From contig NZ_BMUZ01000022.1 of the NCBI RefSeq assembly GCF_014650455.1, positions 19,247-83,246 on the forward strand: a stretch of 64,000 nucleotides of DNA, written 5' to 3'. The notes beneath the pieces are model-generated. The model was not told the origin of the DNA. It worked only from the letters and a program-made list of their open reading frames with translations, and did no database searches. This DNA is from Streptomyces xanthochromogenes (lineage in GTDB: Bacteria > Actinomycetota > Actinomycetes > Streptomycetales > Streptomycetaceae). How positions within the stretch are numbered: the stretch's first letter is position 1; every line of letters starts with the position of its first letter. This document shows positions 54,751-63,326 of this stretch, piece after piece. A program made the translations under genes and the position numbers.

Positions 54751-55578
54751 ACCGCCCCCGGCCCCGGTGCCCCCGACGTCCGCGAGCTCCACTCCATGGC
54801 CGATCTCGACGCGACGGCCCACCTGTTCGCGGAGATCTGGGGTACCCCGCCGAGCGGTGCCCCGATCTCCGCCGAGATCATGCGCGCGCTGTCGCACGCC
54901 GGGAACTATGTAGCCGGCGCCTACGAAAACGGCCGACTGGTGGGGGCGTCCGTGGCCTTCTTCGGCGAGCCCGCCGGCACCACCCTGCACTCCCACATCA
55001 CGGGCATCACGGGCACCACGGCGGGCCGGGGCATCGGCCTCGCCCTCAAGCTGCACCAGCGCCGGTGGGCCCTGACGCGCGGTCTGAAGCGGATCACCTG
55101 GACGTACGACCCGCTGATCCGCCGCAACGCCCACTTCAACCTCACCAAGCTCGGCGCCCGCCCGGAGGAATACCTGCGCTCCTTCTACGGCGCGATGGAC
55201 GACGCCATCAACGGCGGCGACGAGTCCGACCGGGTCCTCGCCGCCTGGGATCTGGCCGCCCCGCTTCCGGCCCCCGACACCCCGGGCATCCCGCTGCCCG
55301 CGGGCGCCGTCCACGTGCTGCGCGAGGTGGACGAGCGGCCCCGACCGACCGATGCCGAAGGCGAGTTCGTCGTCATCGAACTGCCCGGCGACATCGAAAG
55401 CCTGCGCCGCACCGACCCCGCGGCCGCCCGCGCCTGGCGGCACGCCCTCCGTCACACCCTGGGGGACCTGCTCGCCGACGGCGCCCGTGTGCTCGGCCTC
55501 CACGACCGGCGCGGCTACGTCGTCCACCGCACCCCCACCTCGACCCCCGACCGCCTCTCCACCGGGAGCAACCCGTGA
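54748..55578 (+). CDS. GNAT-family N-acyltransferase
   Basis: 276 aa from GTG 54748. Acyl-CoA-binding GNAT core: VRELHSMADLDATAHLFAEIWG, YVAGAYENGRLVGASVAFFG, and the pyrophosphate loop TTAGRGIGLALKLHQRRWAL. Middle of the M20/GNAT/racemase operon, with GTGA overlaps on both sides. In Geobacillus a GNAT N-succinyltransferase acts on D-amino acids in the same gene set, so N-succinylation or N-acetylation of amino acids is the likely reaction. Confidence 0.82.
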   Translation: MTAPGPGAPDVRELHSMADLDATAHLFAEIWGTPPSGAPISAEIMRALSHAGNYVAGAYENGRLVGASVAFFGEPAGTTLHSHITGITGTTAGRGIGLALKLHQRRWALTRGLKRITWTYDPLIRRNAHFNLTKLGARPEEYLRSFYGAMDDAINGGDESDRVLAAWDLAAPLPAPDTPGIPLPAGAVHVLREVDERPRPTDAEGEFVVIELPGDIESLRRTDPAAARAWRHALRHTLGDLLADGARVLGLHDRRGYVVHRTPTSTPDRLSTGSNP

Positions 55579-56687
55579 CCCAGACGAAGATCTCCGGCAT
55601 CGAACTGCGCCGGATCGCGATGCCGCTCGTCGCCCCGTTCCGCACCTCCTTCGGCGTCGAGACCAGCCGCGACGTGCTGCTCGTCCGTGTCGTCACACCG
55701 GACGGGGAGGGCTGGGCCGAATGCGCCGCGATGTCCGAGCCGCGCTACTGCTCCGAGTACGTCGACGGAGCTCAGGACGTACTGCGCAGGTTCCTCATCC
55801 CGGCCCTGCCCAAGGACGGCGTGGACGCGGCCGCCGTGGGCCGGGCCCTGGAGCCGTTCACGGGGCACCGCATGGCGAAGTCGGCCCTGGAGAGCGCGGT
55901 TCTCGACGCCCGGCTCCGGTCCACCGGGGAGTCGTTCGGCTCCTATCTCGGCGCCTCCCGGGACCGGGTGCCGTGCGGGGTGTCGGTCGGCATCATGGAC
56001 TCGGTCCCCGAGCTCCTCGACGCCGTCGAACGCTACGTGGCCGAGGGCTATGTCCGGATCAAGCTGAAGATCGAGCCGGGCTGGGACGTCGAGCCGGTGC
56101 GGGCCGTGCGCGAGCGCTTCGGCGACGCGCTGCTGCTCCAGGTCGACGCGAACGCCGCCTACACGCTCGTGGACGCCCAACACCTGGCCGGACTGGACGA
56201 GTTCGGGCTCCTGCTCATCGAGCAGCCCCTCGCCAACGACGACCTGGTGCAGCACGCCCAGCTCGCCCGCCTGCTGCGCACACCGGTCTGTCTGGACGAG
56301 TCCATCGAGTCGGCGGCGCACGCCGCGGCAGCCATCTCGCTCGGCGCCTGCTCGATCATCAACGTCAAGCCGGCCCGGGTCGGCGGCTATCTGGAGGCCC
56401 GCCGCATCCACGACGTGGCCCGCGCCCACGGCGTCCCGGTGTGGTGCGGCGGCATGCTGGAGACCGGCATCGGCCGTGCCGCCAACATCGCCCTCGCCGC
56501 GCTTCCCGGCTTCACCCTGCCCGGCGACACCTCCGGCTCCCACCGGTACTTCGCCACCGACATCACCGAGCCGTTCGTCCTGGCCGACGGCCACCTGACG
56601 GTCCCGACCGGCCCGGGCCTCGGCACCGAGCCGCTGCCCGACGTACTGGACGCGGTGACCACGTCGAAGGAGTGGATATCCCTCTGA
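55575..56687 (+). CDS. N-acyl(succinyl)amino acid racemase / OSB-synthase-family enzyme
   Basis: 370 aa enolase-superfamily protein from GTG 55575. Catalytic Lys pair in RIKLKIEPGW (Lys163, Lys165), metal ligands Asp191 (QVDANAAY), Glu216 (LIEQPLA), Asp241 (LDESIES) and second base Lys265 (NVKPARVGGYL). This set is shared by o-succinylbenzoate synthase and N-succinylamino-acid racemase. No other menaquinone genes are adjacent, and the coupled GNAT and M20 genes favour the racemase role. Last gene of the operon. Confidence 0.88.
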   Translation: MTQTKISGIELRRIAMPLVAPFRTSFGVETSRDVLLVRVVTPDGEGWAECAAMSEPRYCSEYVDGAQDVLRRFLIPALPKDGVDAAAVGRALEPFTGHRMAKSALESAVLDARLRSTGESFGSYLGASRDRVPCGVSVGIMDSVPELLDAVERYVAEGYVRIKLKIEPGWDVEPVRAVRERFGDALLLQVDANAAYTLVDAQHLAGLDEFGLLLIEQPLANDDLVQHAQLARLLRTPVCLDESIESAAHAAAAISLGACSIINVKPARVGGYLEARRIHDVARAHGVPVWCGGMLETGIGRAANIALAALPGFTLPGDTSGSHRYFATDITEPFVLADGHLTVPTGPGLGTEPLPDVLDAVTTSKEWISL

Positions 56688-56763
56688 GCCGGCGCCCGCG
56701 GCCCGCTCCCTGAGCCCGCCCTCCGCCCGGGCCCCCACGCGCGCCGGGGCCGACCCCCCGCCT

Positions 56764-57327
56764 TCACAGCGGCCGCCCCGCCCGCAGGTTCCAGCGGCCG
56801 GCGTGGCCGCTCAGCTCCGTCGCGGTCAGCGGGGGCACATCGATCCGCCAGAACGCGGACAGGGGCGCGTCCAACGCCCGCAGCACCAGGGCCCGTACGA
56901 TCTCGGGCTCCACCACCGCGAGGGTGCGCCCGGCGTCCTCGGCGGCCCCGTCCAGCCAGGCGGCCGCGCGCGCGCACAGCTGCGCCACCGATTCGCCGCC
57001 GTGCGGCGCGGCCGACGGGTCACCGAGCCAGGCGCCGACCGCCTCGGGCTCGGCCGTGCCCACCTCGTCCAGGGTCAGCCCGCGCCAGCGGCCCACGTCG
57101 AGGGCGGCCAGCTCGGCCACGTCCGCGGCGCCCGGGCCGAGCGCCGCCGCCGTCTGCCGGCAGCGGGCCGTCGGGGAGGTCAGCAACCGCCCGACGGCGG
57201 GCAGCGAGTCCGCCGCCGCCCGGGCCGCGGCGAGCCCGGCGTCCTCCAGCGGGCCGCCGTCGTCGAAGCGCGCCTCCCGAAGGGCCCGGCTGAAGGCGGG
57301 CGACACCAGCACAAGGCGGACCGTCAT
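56764..57327 (-). CDS. Histidine-phosphatase-like protein lacking both catalytic histidines
   Basis: 187 aa of the phosphoglycerate-mutase-like fold: LLTSPTARCRQTAAALG, LDVGRWRGLTLDEV, PHGGESVAQLCARAAAWLDG. The N-terminal RHG motif reads LVLVSPAFS (position 10 is Pro, CCC codon) and the second His region reads VVEPEIVRALVLRAL (Glu for His). So phosphatase chemistry through phosphohistidine is not possible. I recall a similar actinobacterial subfamily near cobalt-transport genes; no such genes are here. Role unknown. Start ATG 57327, divergent from the ABC operon. Confidence 0.75.
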   Translation of the reverse strand: MTVRLVLVSPAFSRALREARFDDGGPLEDAGLAAARAAADSLPAVGRLLTSPTARCRQTAAALGPGAADVAELAALDVGRWRGLTLDEVGTAEPEAVGAWLGDPSAAPHGGESVAQLCARAAAWLDGAAEDAGRTLAVVEPEIVRALVLRALDAPLSAFWRIDVPPLTATELSGHAGRWNLRAGRPL

Positions 57328-57484
57328 GACACTCCCCCGACCTCGACTCCGTATGGTCGCGCCACTGTATGCCGGACGCCCGCCCCTGCCACGGGCAGCC
57401 TCACCCACCGCGCTCTCACCCCGCGAGAGCTGCTGAAACCGGCCTGAAACCGCCCTGAACCGGGTCGGCCGCAAGCTCTGCGGC

Positions 57485-58468
57485 ATGACAACGACGACGC
57501 ACGAACTCGCCATCGAGGCCACCGGGCTTCGCAAGGCCTACGGGGACAAGACGGTCCTCGACGGCATCGACCTGGCCGTCCCGGCCGGCACCGTCTTCTC
57601 GCTGCTCGGCCCGAACGGCGCGGGCAAGACCACCGCGGTGCAGATCCTCTCCACCCTCGTCTCCGCCGACGCCGGGACACTGCGCGTCGGCGGCCACGAC
57701 CTGGCCACCGACCCCCAGGCGGTACGCGCCGCGATCGGGGTCACCGGGCAGTTCTCGGCGGTGGACAACCTGATCACCGGCGAGGAGAACATGCTCCTCA
57801 TGGCCGACCTGAACCACCTGTCGCGCCGCGAGGGCCGCCGGGTCGGCGCCGAACTCCTGGAGCGCTTCGACCTGGTCGAAGCGGCGAAGAAGCCCGCCTC
57901 CACCTACTCCGGCGGCATGCGCCGGCGCCTCGACATCGCGATGACCCTGGTCGGCAGCCCGCGGATCATCTTCCTCGACGAGCCGACCACCGGACTCGAC
58001 CCGCGCAGCCGGCACAACATGTGGAACATCATCCGCGGCCTGGTCGCGGGCGGCGTCACCGTGTTCCTCACCACCCAGTACCTCGACGAGGCCGACCAAC
58101 TGGCCGACAGCATCGCGGTGTTGAACGGCGGCAAGCTCGTCGCCCAGGGCACCGCGCACGAGCTCAAGCGGCTCGTCCCCGGCGGCCACGTCCGGCTCCG
58201 GTTCACCGGACCGCGGGCCTACGAGAACGCGGCCTCGGCCCTGCGCGAGGCGACCCGCGACGACGAGTCGCTTTCGCTGCAGATCCCGAGCGGCGGCAGC
58301 CAGCGCGAGCTGCGCGCCATCCTCGACTGGCTGGACTCGGCCGAGATCGAGGCCGACGAGCTGACCGTGCACACCCCGGACCTCGACGACGTCTTCTTCG
58401 CCCTGACCAGCCACCCCACCACCGGCCCCGCCACCGTCCCGGCCGCCCTGAAGGAGAACCAGCGATGA
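57485..58468 (+). CDS. ABC transporter ATPase, DrrA type
   Basis: 327 aa. Walker A LLGPNGAGKTTAVQ (about 41-54), Q-loop GVTGQFSAVDNLITGEEN, signature TYSGGMRRRLDIAMTL, Walker B IIFLDEPTTGLDPRS and H-loop TTQYLDEADQLAD. The C-terminal extension of about 90 residues, ending in VHTPDLDDVFFALT, is typical of DrrA-like daunorubicin-resistance ATPases. ATGA overlap with the permease gene. Powers drug or lipid export; no biosynthesis cluster adjacent. Confidence 0.93.
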   Translation: MTTTTHELAIEATGLRKAYGDKTVLDGIDLAVPAGTVFSLLGPNGAGKTTAVQILSTLVSADAGTLRVGGHDLATDPQAVRAAIGVTGQFSAVDNLITGEENMLLMADLNHLSRREGRRVGAELLERFDLVEAAKKPASTYSGGMRRRLDIAMTLVGSPRIIFLDEPTTGLDPRSRHNMWNIIRGLVAGGVTVFLTTQYLDEADQLADSIAVLNGGKLVAQGTAHELKRLVPGGHVRLRFTGPRAYENAASALREATRDDESLSLQIPSGGSQRELRAILDWLDSAEIEADELTVHTPDLDDVFFALTSHPTTGPATVPAALKENQR

Positions 58469-59259
58469 GCTCCCTTTCCCTCGCCCTGCGCGACTCCTCG
58501 ACGATGCTGCGCCGCAACCTCCTGCACGCCCGGCGCTATCCGTCGCTCACCCTGAACCTGCTGCTCACGCCGATCATGCTGCTGCTGCTCTTCGTCTACA
58601 TCTTCGGCGACACCATGAGCGTGGGCATCGGCGGCGGCGGTCCCGACCGCGCCAAGTACATCGCCTACATCGTCCCCGGTCTGCTCCTGATGACCATCGG
58701 CAGCACCGTCGTCGGCACCGCGATCTCCGTCTCCAACGACATGACCGAGGGCATCGTCGCCCGCTTCCGCACCATGGCGATCCACCGCGGCTCGGTGATC
58801 GTGGGACACGTCATCGGCAGCGTCCTGCAGTCGGTCCTGAGCGTGGTCCTCGTCGGCGCCGTCGGCGTGGCCATCGGCTTCCGCTCCACGGACGCCACCG
58901 TGATCGAGTGGTTCGCGGCCTTCGGACTGCTCGTGCTCTTCGCCCTCTCGCTGACCTGGATCGCCGTCGGCATGGGCCTGATCAGCCCGAACGCCGAGGC
59001 CGCCAGCAACAACGCGATGCCGCTGATCCTGCTGCCGCTCCTGTCCAGCGCCTTCGTGCCGCTGCACTCGATGCCGGGCTGGTTCCAGCCGGTCGCCCAG
59101 TACCAGCCGTTCACCCCGGCCATCGAGACCCTGCGCGGCCTGCTCCTCGGCACGGAGATCGGCAACAACGGCTGGCTCGCCATCGGCTGGTCCCTCGGGC
59201 TCACCGTGCTCGGCTACTTCTGGTCGAAGGCCAAGTTCAACAGCGACCCGCAGCGCTGA
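58465..59259 (+). CDS. ABC-2 type permease, DrrB type
   Basis: 264 aa, six membrane helices (LTLNLLLTPIMLLLLFVYIFG, YIAYIVPGLLLMTIGSTVV, VLQSVLSVVLVGAVGVAIGF and others). Contains the ABC-2 family features SNDMTEGIVARFRTMAIHRGS (coupling helix) and the C-terminal PFTPAIETLRGLLLGTEIGNN loop. Pairs with the upstream ATPase. Its last 23 bases overlap the 3' end of the convergent AfsR-like gene. Confidence 0.92.
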   Translation: MSSLSLALRDSSTMLRRNLLHARRYPSLTLNLLLTPIMLLLLFVYIFGDTMSVGIGGGGPDRAKYIAYIVPGLLLMTIGSTVVGTAISVSNDMTEGIVARFRTMAIHRGSVIVGHVIGSVLQSVLSVVLVGAVGVAIGFRSTDATVIEWFAAFGLLVLFALSLTWIAVGMGLISPNAEAASNNAMPLILLPLLSSAFVPLHSMPGWFQPVAQYQPFTPAIETLRGLLLGTEIGNNGWLAIGWSLGLTVLGYFWSKAKFNSDPQR

Positions 59260-62200
59260 TGCCGCGCAGCACCGAAACGGCGGTCTCCTCCAACGCCTCG
59301 CGCCCCAGGGCGGCGTACTCCGACACCGCGTCGGCGTACGCCGCCCCGTCGGCGTCCTCGGCCGACTGCCGGGCCCGGGCCGCGGACATCGTCGGGAAGT
59401 CCCGGTGCACCCGCATCCGTTCGGCGAGCGCGAGCAGCCGCACCCCCTTCGTCCTGCCGCGCGCGAGCTCGGCCAGGCCGATGGCCAGCAGCATCGTGCC
59501 GGACACCGGCAGCTCGGCCGGGCTGCCCTCGTCCCGCGGACGGGAGAGCAACTCCCCTGCCCGCCGGGCCAGTTCGTCCGCCAGGTCCGCGACCGGTTCG
59601 AGGCGCCCGTGCCGGGCGTGCGCGGCGACGGCCGTCGACTGGATCTGCAGCGACCACGTGCCCACGAACGGGTCGTCGGGATACAGCGCGTCGGCCTCGC
59701 GCAGCTGCACCACCGCCTGCCGCCACAGCCCGAGCCCCACCTCGGTCAGCCCCCTGAGCAGGGCGATCTCCGCCCGGGAGCCCAGTTCGGCGCTGAACAC
59801 CTTGGCCACCTCCGGAGGCTGCTCCAGGGCCGCGAGCTCCAGCCAGCGCTCGGCCTCGTCGAGCTCGCCGCGCTGCAGGCACGCCAGGACCAGCGACCAG
59901 CGCACCCCGGCCGAGTCGTACCAGCCGGCCGCGTCCGCCCAGTCGCCGGTCCGCTCCAGTACGTCCATCGACGCCATCAGGTGCCGGTACGCCTCCTCGC
60001 CGCGCTCGGTCTGCAGGCACAGCTCGCTGATACGGCCGTGGCCCAGCATCTCGGTGGCCGGATTGCCCAGCGAGGTCAGGGCGTCGAGCCCGCGGCGGGC
60101 CGATTCGAGGGCGCGGTCCACATCGCGCTCGTACTCCCACACATAGCTGGCGAAGCACTCGGCGACACCCGCGAGCAGGGCGCTCCCGGATGCGCACAGC
60201 TCCCGCAGCCTCGTGTAGTGCGGCGGGTGCACCTCGGGCAGGGCGCGAAGGACCGCGTCGAGGGCCCGCATCAGTGTGTCGGGCTCGGCGGGCGGCAGCC
60301 GGCGCAGGGTCACCAACTGCCTTACGGCGTGCGGTCCGTAGCCCATGAAGAGGCTGAGCGTGCACACCACGGCCGCGCTGCGGGCGGGTTCGACGTCGTC
60401 GGGGCCGGGGCGGAAGTGCGAGAGCGGTCCCGCCGTGTCCGCGGCGAGGCCGGTCAGACGGCTGTAGTTGGAGTCGGTGGCCCACAGCGAGGCGAGCACG
60501 GCGGTCAGGCCCGCGAGGGTGGGCCCGTCGTCACGGGCCAGTGCGTGCCGCAGCGCGAGGGAGAGGTTGTCCTGCTCGCGCCGGGTGAGCTCCCAGGACC
60601 GCAGCGAGTCGGGGCTGAACAGGGCGTCGTGGTGGGCCCGGCCGAAGTCCCTCGCCCAAGCGAGGAACCGGTCGGTGACGGCCTCCTCCTCGGCGGCCCC
60701 CTCCCGGCGCCCCGCGCTGAACTCCCGCACGGTCTCCAGCATGTGGAAGCGCACCCCGGACGTGGTGTCGGCCGCCTTGATCAGCGACTGGTCGGCGAGC
60801 TGCTCCAGGAGGAACAGCGCGTCGTCGTCGCCCAGGACGTGCTCGGCCGCGTCCTCGCTGAAGCCGCCGGGGAACACCGAAAGGACCCGCAGGGCCGCCT
60901 GGGCCTCGGGTTCGAGCAGGTTCCAGCTCCACTCGACGACGGCCCGCAGGGTGCGGTGCCGCTCGGGCACGTCACGGCCGCCCCCGCGCAGCAGCGCGAA
61001 CCGGTCCCGCAGCCGCCGCGCGATCTCCGGCACGGAGAGCACCCGTACGCGCGCGGCCGCCAGCTCCACGGCGAGCGGAAGGCCGTCCAGCTGGCGGCAC
61101 AGCTCCTCGACCGCCCCCACGGGCAGCTCGGCGTCCGGCCGCGCGGCCCGGGCCCGCTGGGCGAACAGCTCGACCGTCGAGACGAGGCCGAGCTCGGGCA
61201 GCGCGTACACGGACTCGGAGGTCAGACCGAGCGGCGCCCGGCTGGTGGCGAGCACCCGCAGCTCCTTGGAGCCGGACACCAGGGCCCGTACCAGTTCGGC
61301 GGCGCCCCGGATGACGTGCTCGCAGTTGTCGAGCACCAGGAGCGCGGGGCCGGGGCCGAGCGCCCCGACGATGCCCGCGACGACCCCGGCGGTCCCGGGC
61401 AGGTTGCGGGCCGGGGTGGCGCCGAGCGCCGAGGCGACCTCGGCCACCACGTCGTCGTCGGCGGTGACACCGGCCAGCGGCACGAAGTGCACGACCCGCT
61501 GGGTGGCCCGTCGGCCCACCGCGTGCGCGATCCGGGTCTTGCCGAGGCCGCCGGGGCCGGCGACGGTGACGACCCGGGCGCGGTCGAGGAGTCCGGCGAT
61601 CGCCGCGAGGTCGCCGTCCCGGCCGAGCAGCGGGTTCGGTTCGTGCAGCACCCCGTGGCGCACCAGGGGGGCCTCGCCGCGCAGCAACTCCTGGTGCAGG
61701 GCGGCCAGTTCGGGCCCCGGGTCGGCACCGAGCTCGTCGCGCAGGGCGCGGCGGTAGAGGTCGTACCGGGTCAGGGCGGCGGCCGGTCCCGCGGTGGCGG
61801 CCTCGCAGCGCAGCAGCTCAGCCAACACCTCCTCGTCGCGCGGCAGTTCACGGGCGAGCTGGGCCAGCGGCCGGACCGCGTCCGCCTTGCGGCCGAGCCG
61901 GGCGAGCGCGAGTGCGCGGCAGCGCACGAGGGTGCGGTGGGCGCCGCCGCGCGCGCGGCGCAGCGCGGCCACGGGGTCGTGCAGGTCCTCGCCGTCCCCG
62001 CTCGCGACGACGCCGTCCCACAGGGCGAGCCCCGCCTCCGCCTCGGCGAGCGCATCGCCGTGCGCACCGGCGCGGGCCCGCGCCTCGGCGGCCGCCGCGC
62101 GCAGCGGCAGGGCCGAGCTGTCGACCTGCTCCTCGGTGAGCGCGAGGCGGTAGCCGGCCGGGGTGCTGGCGACGACGTCGGGGCCGAGCTGCGAGCGCAG

Positions 62201-62398
62201 CCGTGACACCAGTACCTGCACCGCCTTGCCGGGCCGTTCGGGCAGCTCGTCGTCCCACAGCCCCTCGACGAGCCGCCCGGTGCTGCATCCGGCCCGCAGG
62301 TCCTCGGCGAGCAGCGCGAGGAGCCCGCGCAGCCGGGGCGCGGTCACCTCCTGGCCGCGGTAGGCGACGCGCGTAAGCAAGGTCAACTCGGTGGTCAC
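59237..62398 (-). CDS. AfsR/BTAD-type transcriptional regulator with NB-ARC and TPR domains
   Basis: 1053 aa from GTG 62398. N-terminal winged helix of the OmpR/Trans_reg_C type (about 20-75: VTAPRLRGLLALLAEDL, KAVQVLVSRLRSQLG), BTAD domain (about 80-230, LLRCEAATAGPAAALTRYDLYRRAL), NB-ARC/STAND ATPase with Walker A VVTVAGPGGLGKTRIA and Walker B LLVLDNCEHV plus LATSRAPLG, then TPR-like helices to the C-terminus. Such regulators switch secondary-metabolite or exporter genes; the neighbouring DrrAB-type exporter is a possible target. Predicted leaderless (TACTCT six bases upstream of GTG). Confidence 0.9.
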   Translation of the reverse strand: MTTELTLLTRVAYRGQEVTAPRLRGLLALLAEDLRAGCSTGRLVEGLWDDELPERPGKAVQVLVSRLRSQLGPDVVASTPAGYRLALTEEQVDSSALPLRAAAAEARARAGAHGDALAEAEAGLALWDGVVASGDGEDLHDPVAALRRARGGAHRTLVRCRALALARLGRKADAVRPLAQLARELPRDEEVLAELLRCEAATAGPAAALTRYDLYRRALRDELGADPGPELAALHQELLRGEAPLVRHGVLHEPNPLLGRDGDLAAIAGLLDRARVVTVAGPGGLGKTRIAHAVGRRATQRVVHFVPLAGVTADDDVVAEVASALGATPARNLPGTAGVVAGIVGALGPGPALLVLDNCEHVIRGAAELVRALVSGSKELRVLATSRAPLGLTSESVYALPELGLVSTVELFAQRARAARPDAELPVGAVEELCRQLDGLPLAVELAAARVRVLSVPEIARRLRDRFALLRGGGRDVPERHRTLRAVVEWSWNLLEPEAQAALRVLSVFPGGFSEDAAEHVLGDDDALFLLEQLADQSLIKAADTTSGVRFHMLETVREFSAGRREGAAEEEAVTDRFLAWARDFGRAHHDALFSPDSLRSWELTRREQDNLSLALRHALARDDGPTLAGLTAVLASLWATDSNYSRLTGLAADTAGPLSHFRPGPDDVEPARSAAVVCTLSLFMGYGPHAVRQLVTLRRLPPAEPDTLMRALDAVLRALPEVHPPHYTRLRELCASGSALLAGVAECFASYVWEYERDVDRALESARRGLDALTSLGNPATEMLGHGRISELCLQTERGEEAYRHLMASMDVLERTGDWADAAGWYDSAGVRWSLVLACLQRGELDEAERWLELAALEQPPEVAKVFSAELGSRAEIALLRGLTEVGLGLWRQAVVQLREADALYPDDPFVGTWSLQIQSTAVAAHARHGRLEPVADLADELARRAGELLSRPRDEGSPAELPVSGTMLLAIGLAELARGRTKGVRLLALAERMRVHRDFPTMSAARARQSAEDADGAAYADAVSEYAALGREALEETAVSVLRGISAAGRC

Positions 62399-62724
62399 CC
62401 GTGCAGAGTAGTCAGCGCACGGCCCGCGGGACCCCTCCCGGCCCAACCCGCCTGACGTCCGGGGGCCGTTGTGCCGCACCGGAAAACGCCGTCCGGCCCT
62501 CGCCGCGGTGCGCGTATATCTGTCACGGCCGCACAAGAATTAATTGTCGCGGCCTCACCAGAATTTCTCGCGCGACCGGCCGAGCAGAATTATTGACCAT
62601 GCTTCTGCGATTGCGCCGTGCTACTGTCGATATCAGTTGCAGTTGTGGTTCCCAGCAGGGCAATCATCACAGTGACGCGGAGTCCGCACGGCGTGGTCTC
62701 CGAAATTGCCCCAAGGAGAATGAC
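62399..62724. other. AT-richer divergent intergenic region with AGAATT repeats
   Basis: Region between the AfsR-like and cold-shock genes. AGAATT occurs at 62536, 62560 and 62586 (24 and 26 bases apart, each within [AC]AGAATT[AT]), unusually AT-rich for this genome. Must contain the cspA-like promoter and a leader. No small gene seen. Confidence 0.5.
62405..62410 (-). promoter_or_regulatory. -10 element of leaderless regulator transcript
   Basis: On the minus strand TACTCT is followed by GCACGG and then GTG 62398. No Shine-Dalgarno is present. Confidence 0.5.
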
Positions 62725-62928
62725 ATGGCTGCAGGTACCGTGAAGTGGTTCAACGCGGAAAAGGGCTTCGGCTTCATCGAGCAGGACGGTGGCGGTCCGG
62801 ACGTGTTCGCCCACTACTCGAACATCGCCGCCCAGGGCTTCCGTGAGCTCCAGGAAGGCCAGAAGGTCAACTTCGACATCGCGCAGGGCCAGAAGGGCCC
62901 GACCGCCGAGAACATCGTTCCGGCCTGA
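62725..62928 (+). CDS. Cold-shock protein, CspA family
   Basis: 67 aa single OB-fold RNA chaperone. RNP1 KGFGFIEQ and RNP2-like VFAHYSNI motifs are intact, with KWFNAEKG N-terminus and ENIVPA end. AAGGAG is 6 bases before ATG 62725. It binds single-stranded RNA/DNA and unfolds mRNA in the cold or during growth. A strong terminator follows; a DEAD-box helicase gene is next. Confidence 0.97.
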   Translation: MAAGTVKWFNAEKGFGFIEQDGGGPDVFAHYSNIAAQGFRELQEGQKVNFDIAQGQKGPTAENIVPA

Positions 62929-62951
62929 TCGTCGACACGCACTTCGCAGCT

Positions 62952-62979
62952 GGGGCCCGCACCTTGGGGTGCGGGCCCC
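62952..62979 (+). terminator. Cold-shock gene terminator
   Basis: Perfect 12-base arms GGGGCCCGCACC (62952-62963) and GGTGCGGGCCCC (62968-62979) with a TTGG loop, 23 bases after the stop. Confidence 0.88.
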
Positions 62980-63326
62980 GGCTCGTCGCGTTTTCGGGCC
63001 CGACCGCCCGTCCCGCTGGCCCTCGCGCCCGCCACGACGGCTTCGCGCCCGTTCCGCCGTGAGCACCTGACCGGCGAGAACGCACCCCACGCAGCACCCC
63101 GAGCAGCACCGCACCACCCCGGATCGACCGCGCGCCCCGCCGCACGGCAGGGACCGCCCGCCCACGGCGCCCGGGATTTTCTTCGCACCTCATCACAGCG
63201 ATGCGCCCCGAATATCGAATTCGGCCCGATGCGCTTTCGCATCCGCCCGGCTCGTTCTTGCGATTCCCCGTACTGTGCTTTCTCCCGGGAATTCCTCGAT
63301 GCGTGCCGTATCAAGGAAGGTTCCGC
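62980..63326 (+). other. Leader and promoter region of the RNA helicase gene
   Basis: No gene seen. Just upstream of the helicase are two compact hairpins: CCGAAT-N5-ATTCGG (63208-63224) and GATGCG-CTTT-CGCATC (63228-63243). A structured leader would fit cold-responsive control, an inference. Confidence 0.45.

Noticed and set aside
59405..62206. 933-codon open frame on the plus strand
   Set aside because: Antisense shadow of the AfsR-like regulator.
59237..62398. AfsR-like regulator as part of a biosynthetic gene cluster
   Set aside because: No biosynthetic enzymes adjoin; only an ABC exporter and housekeeping genes.
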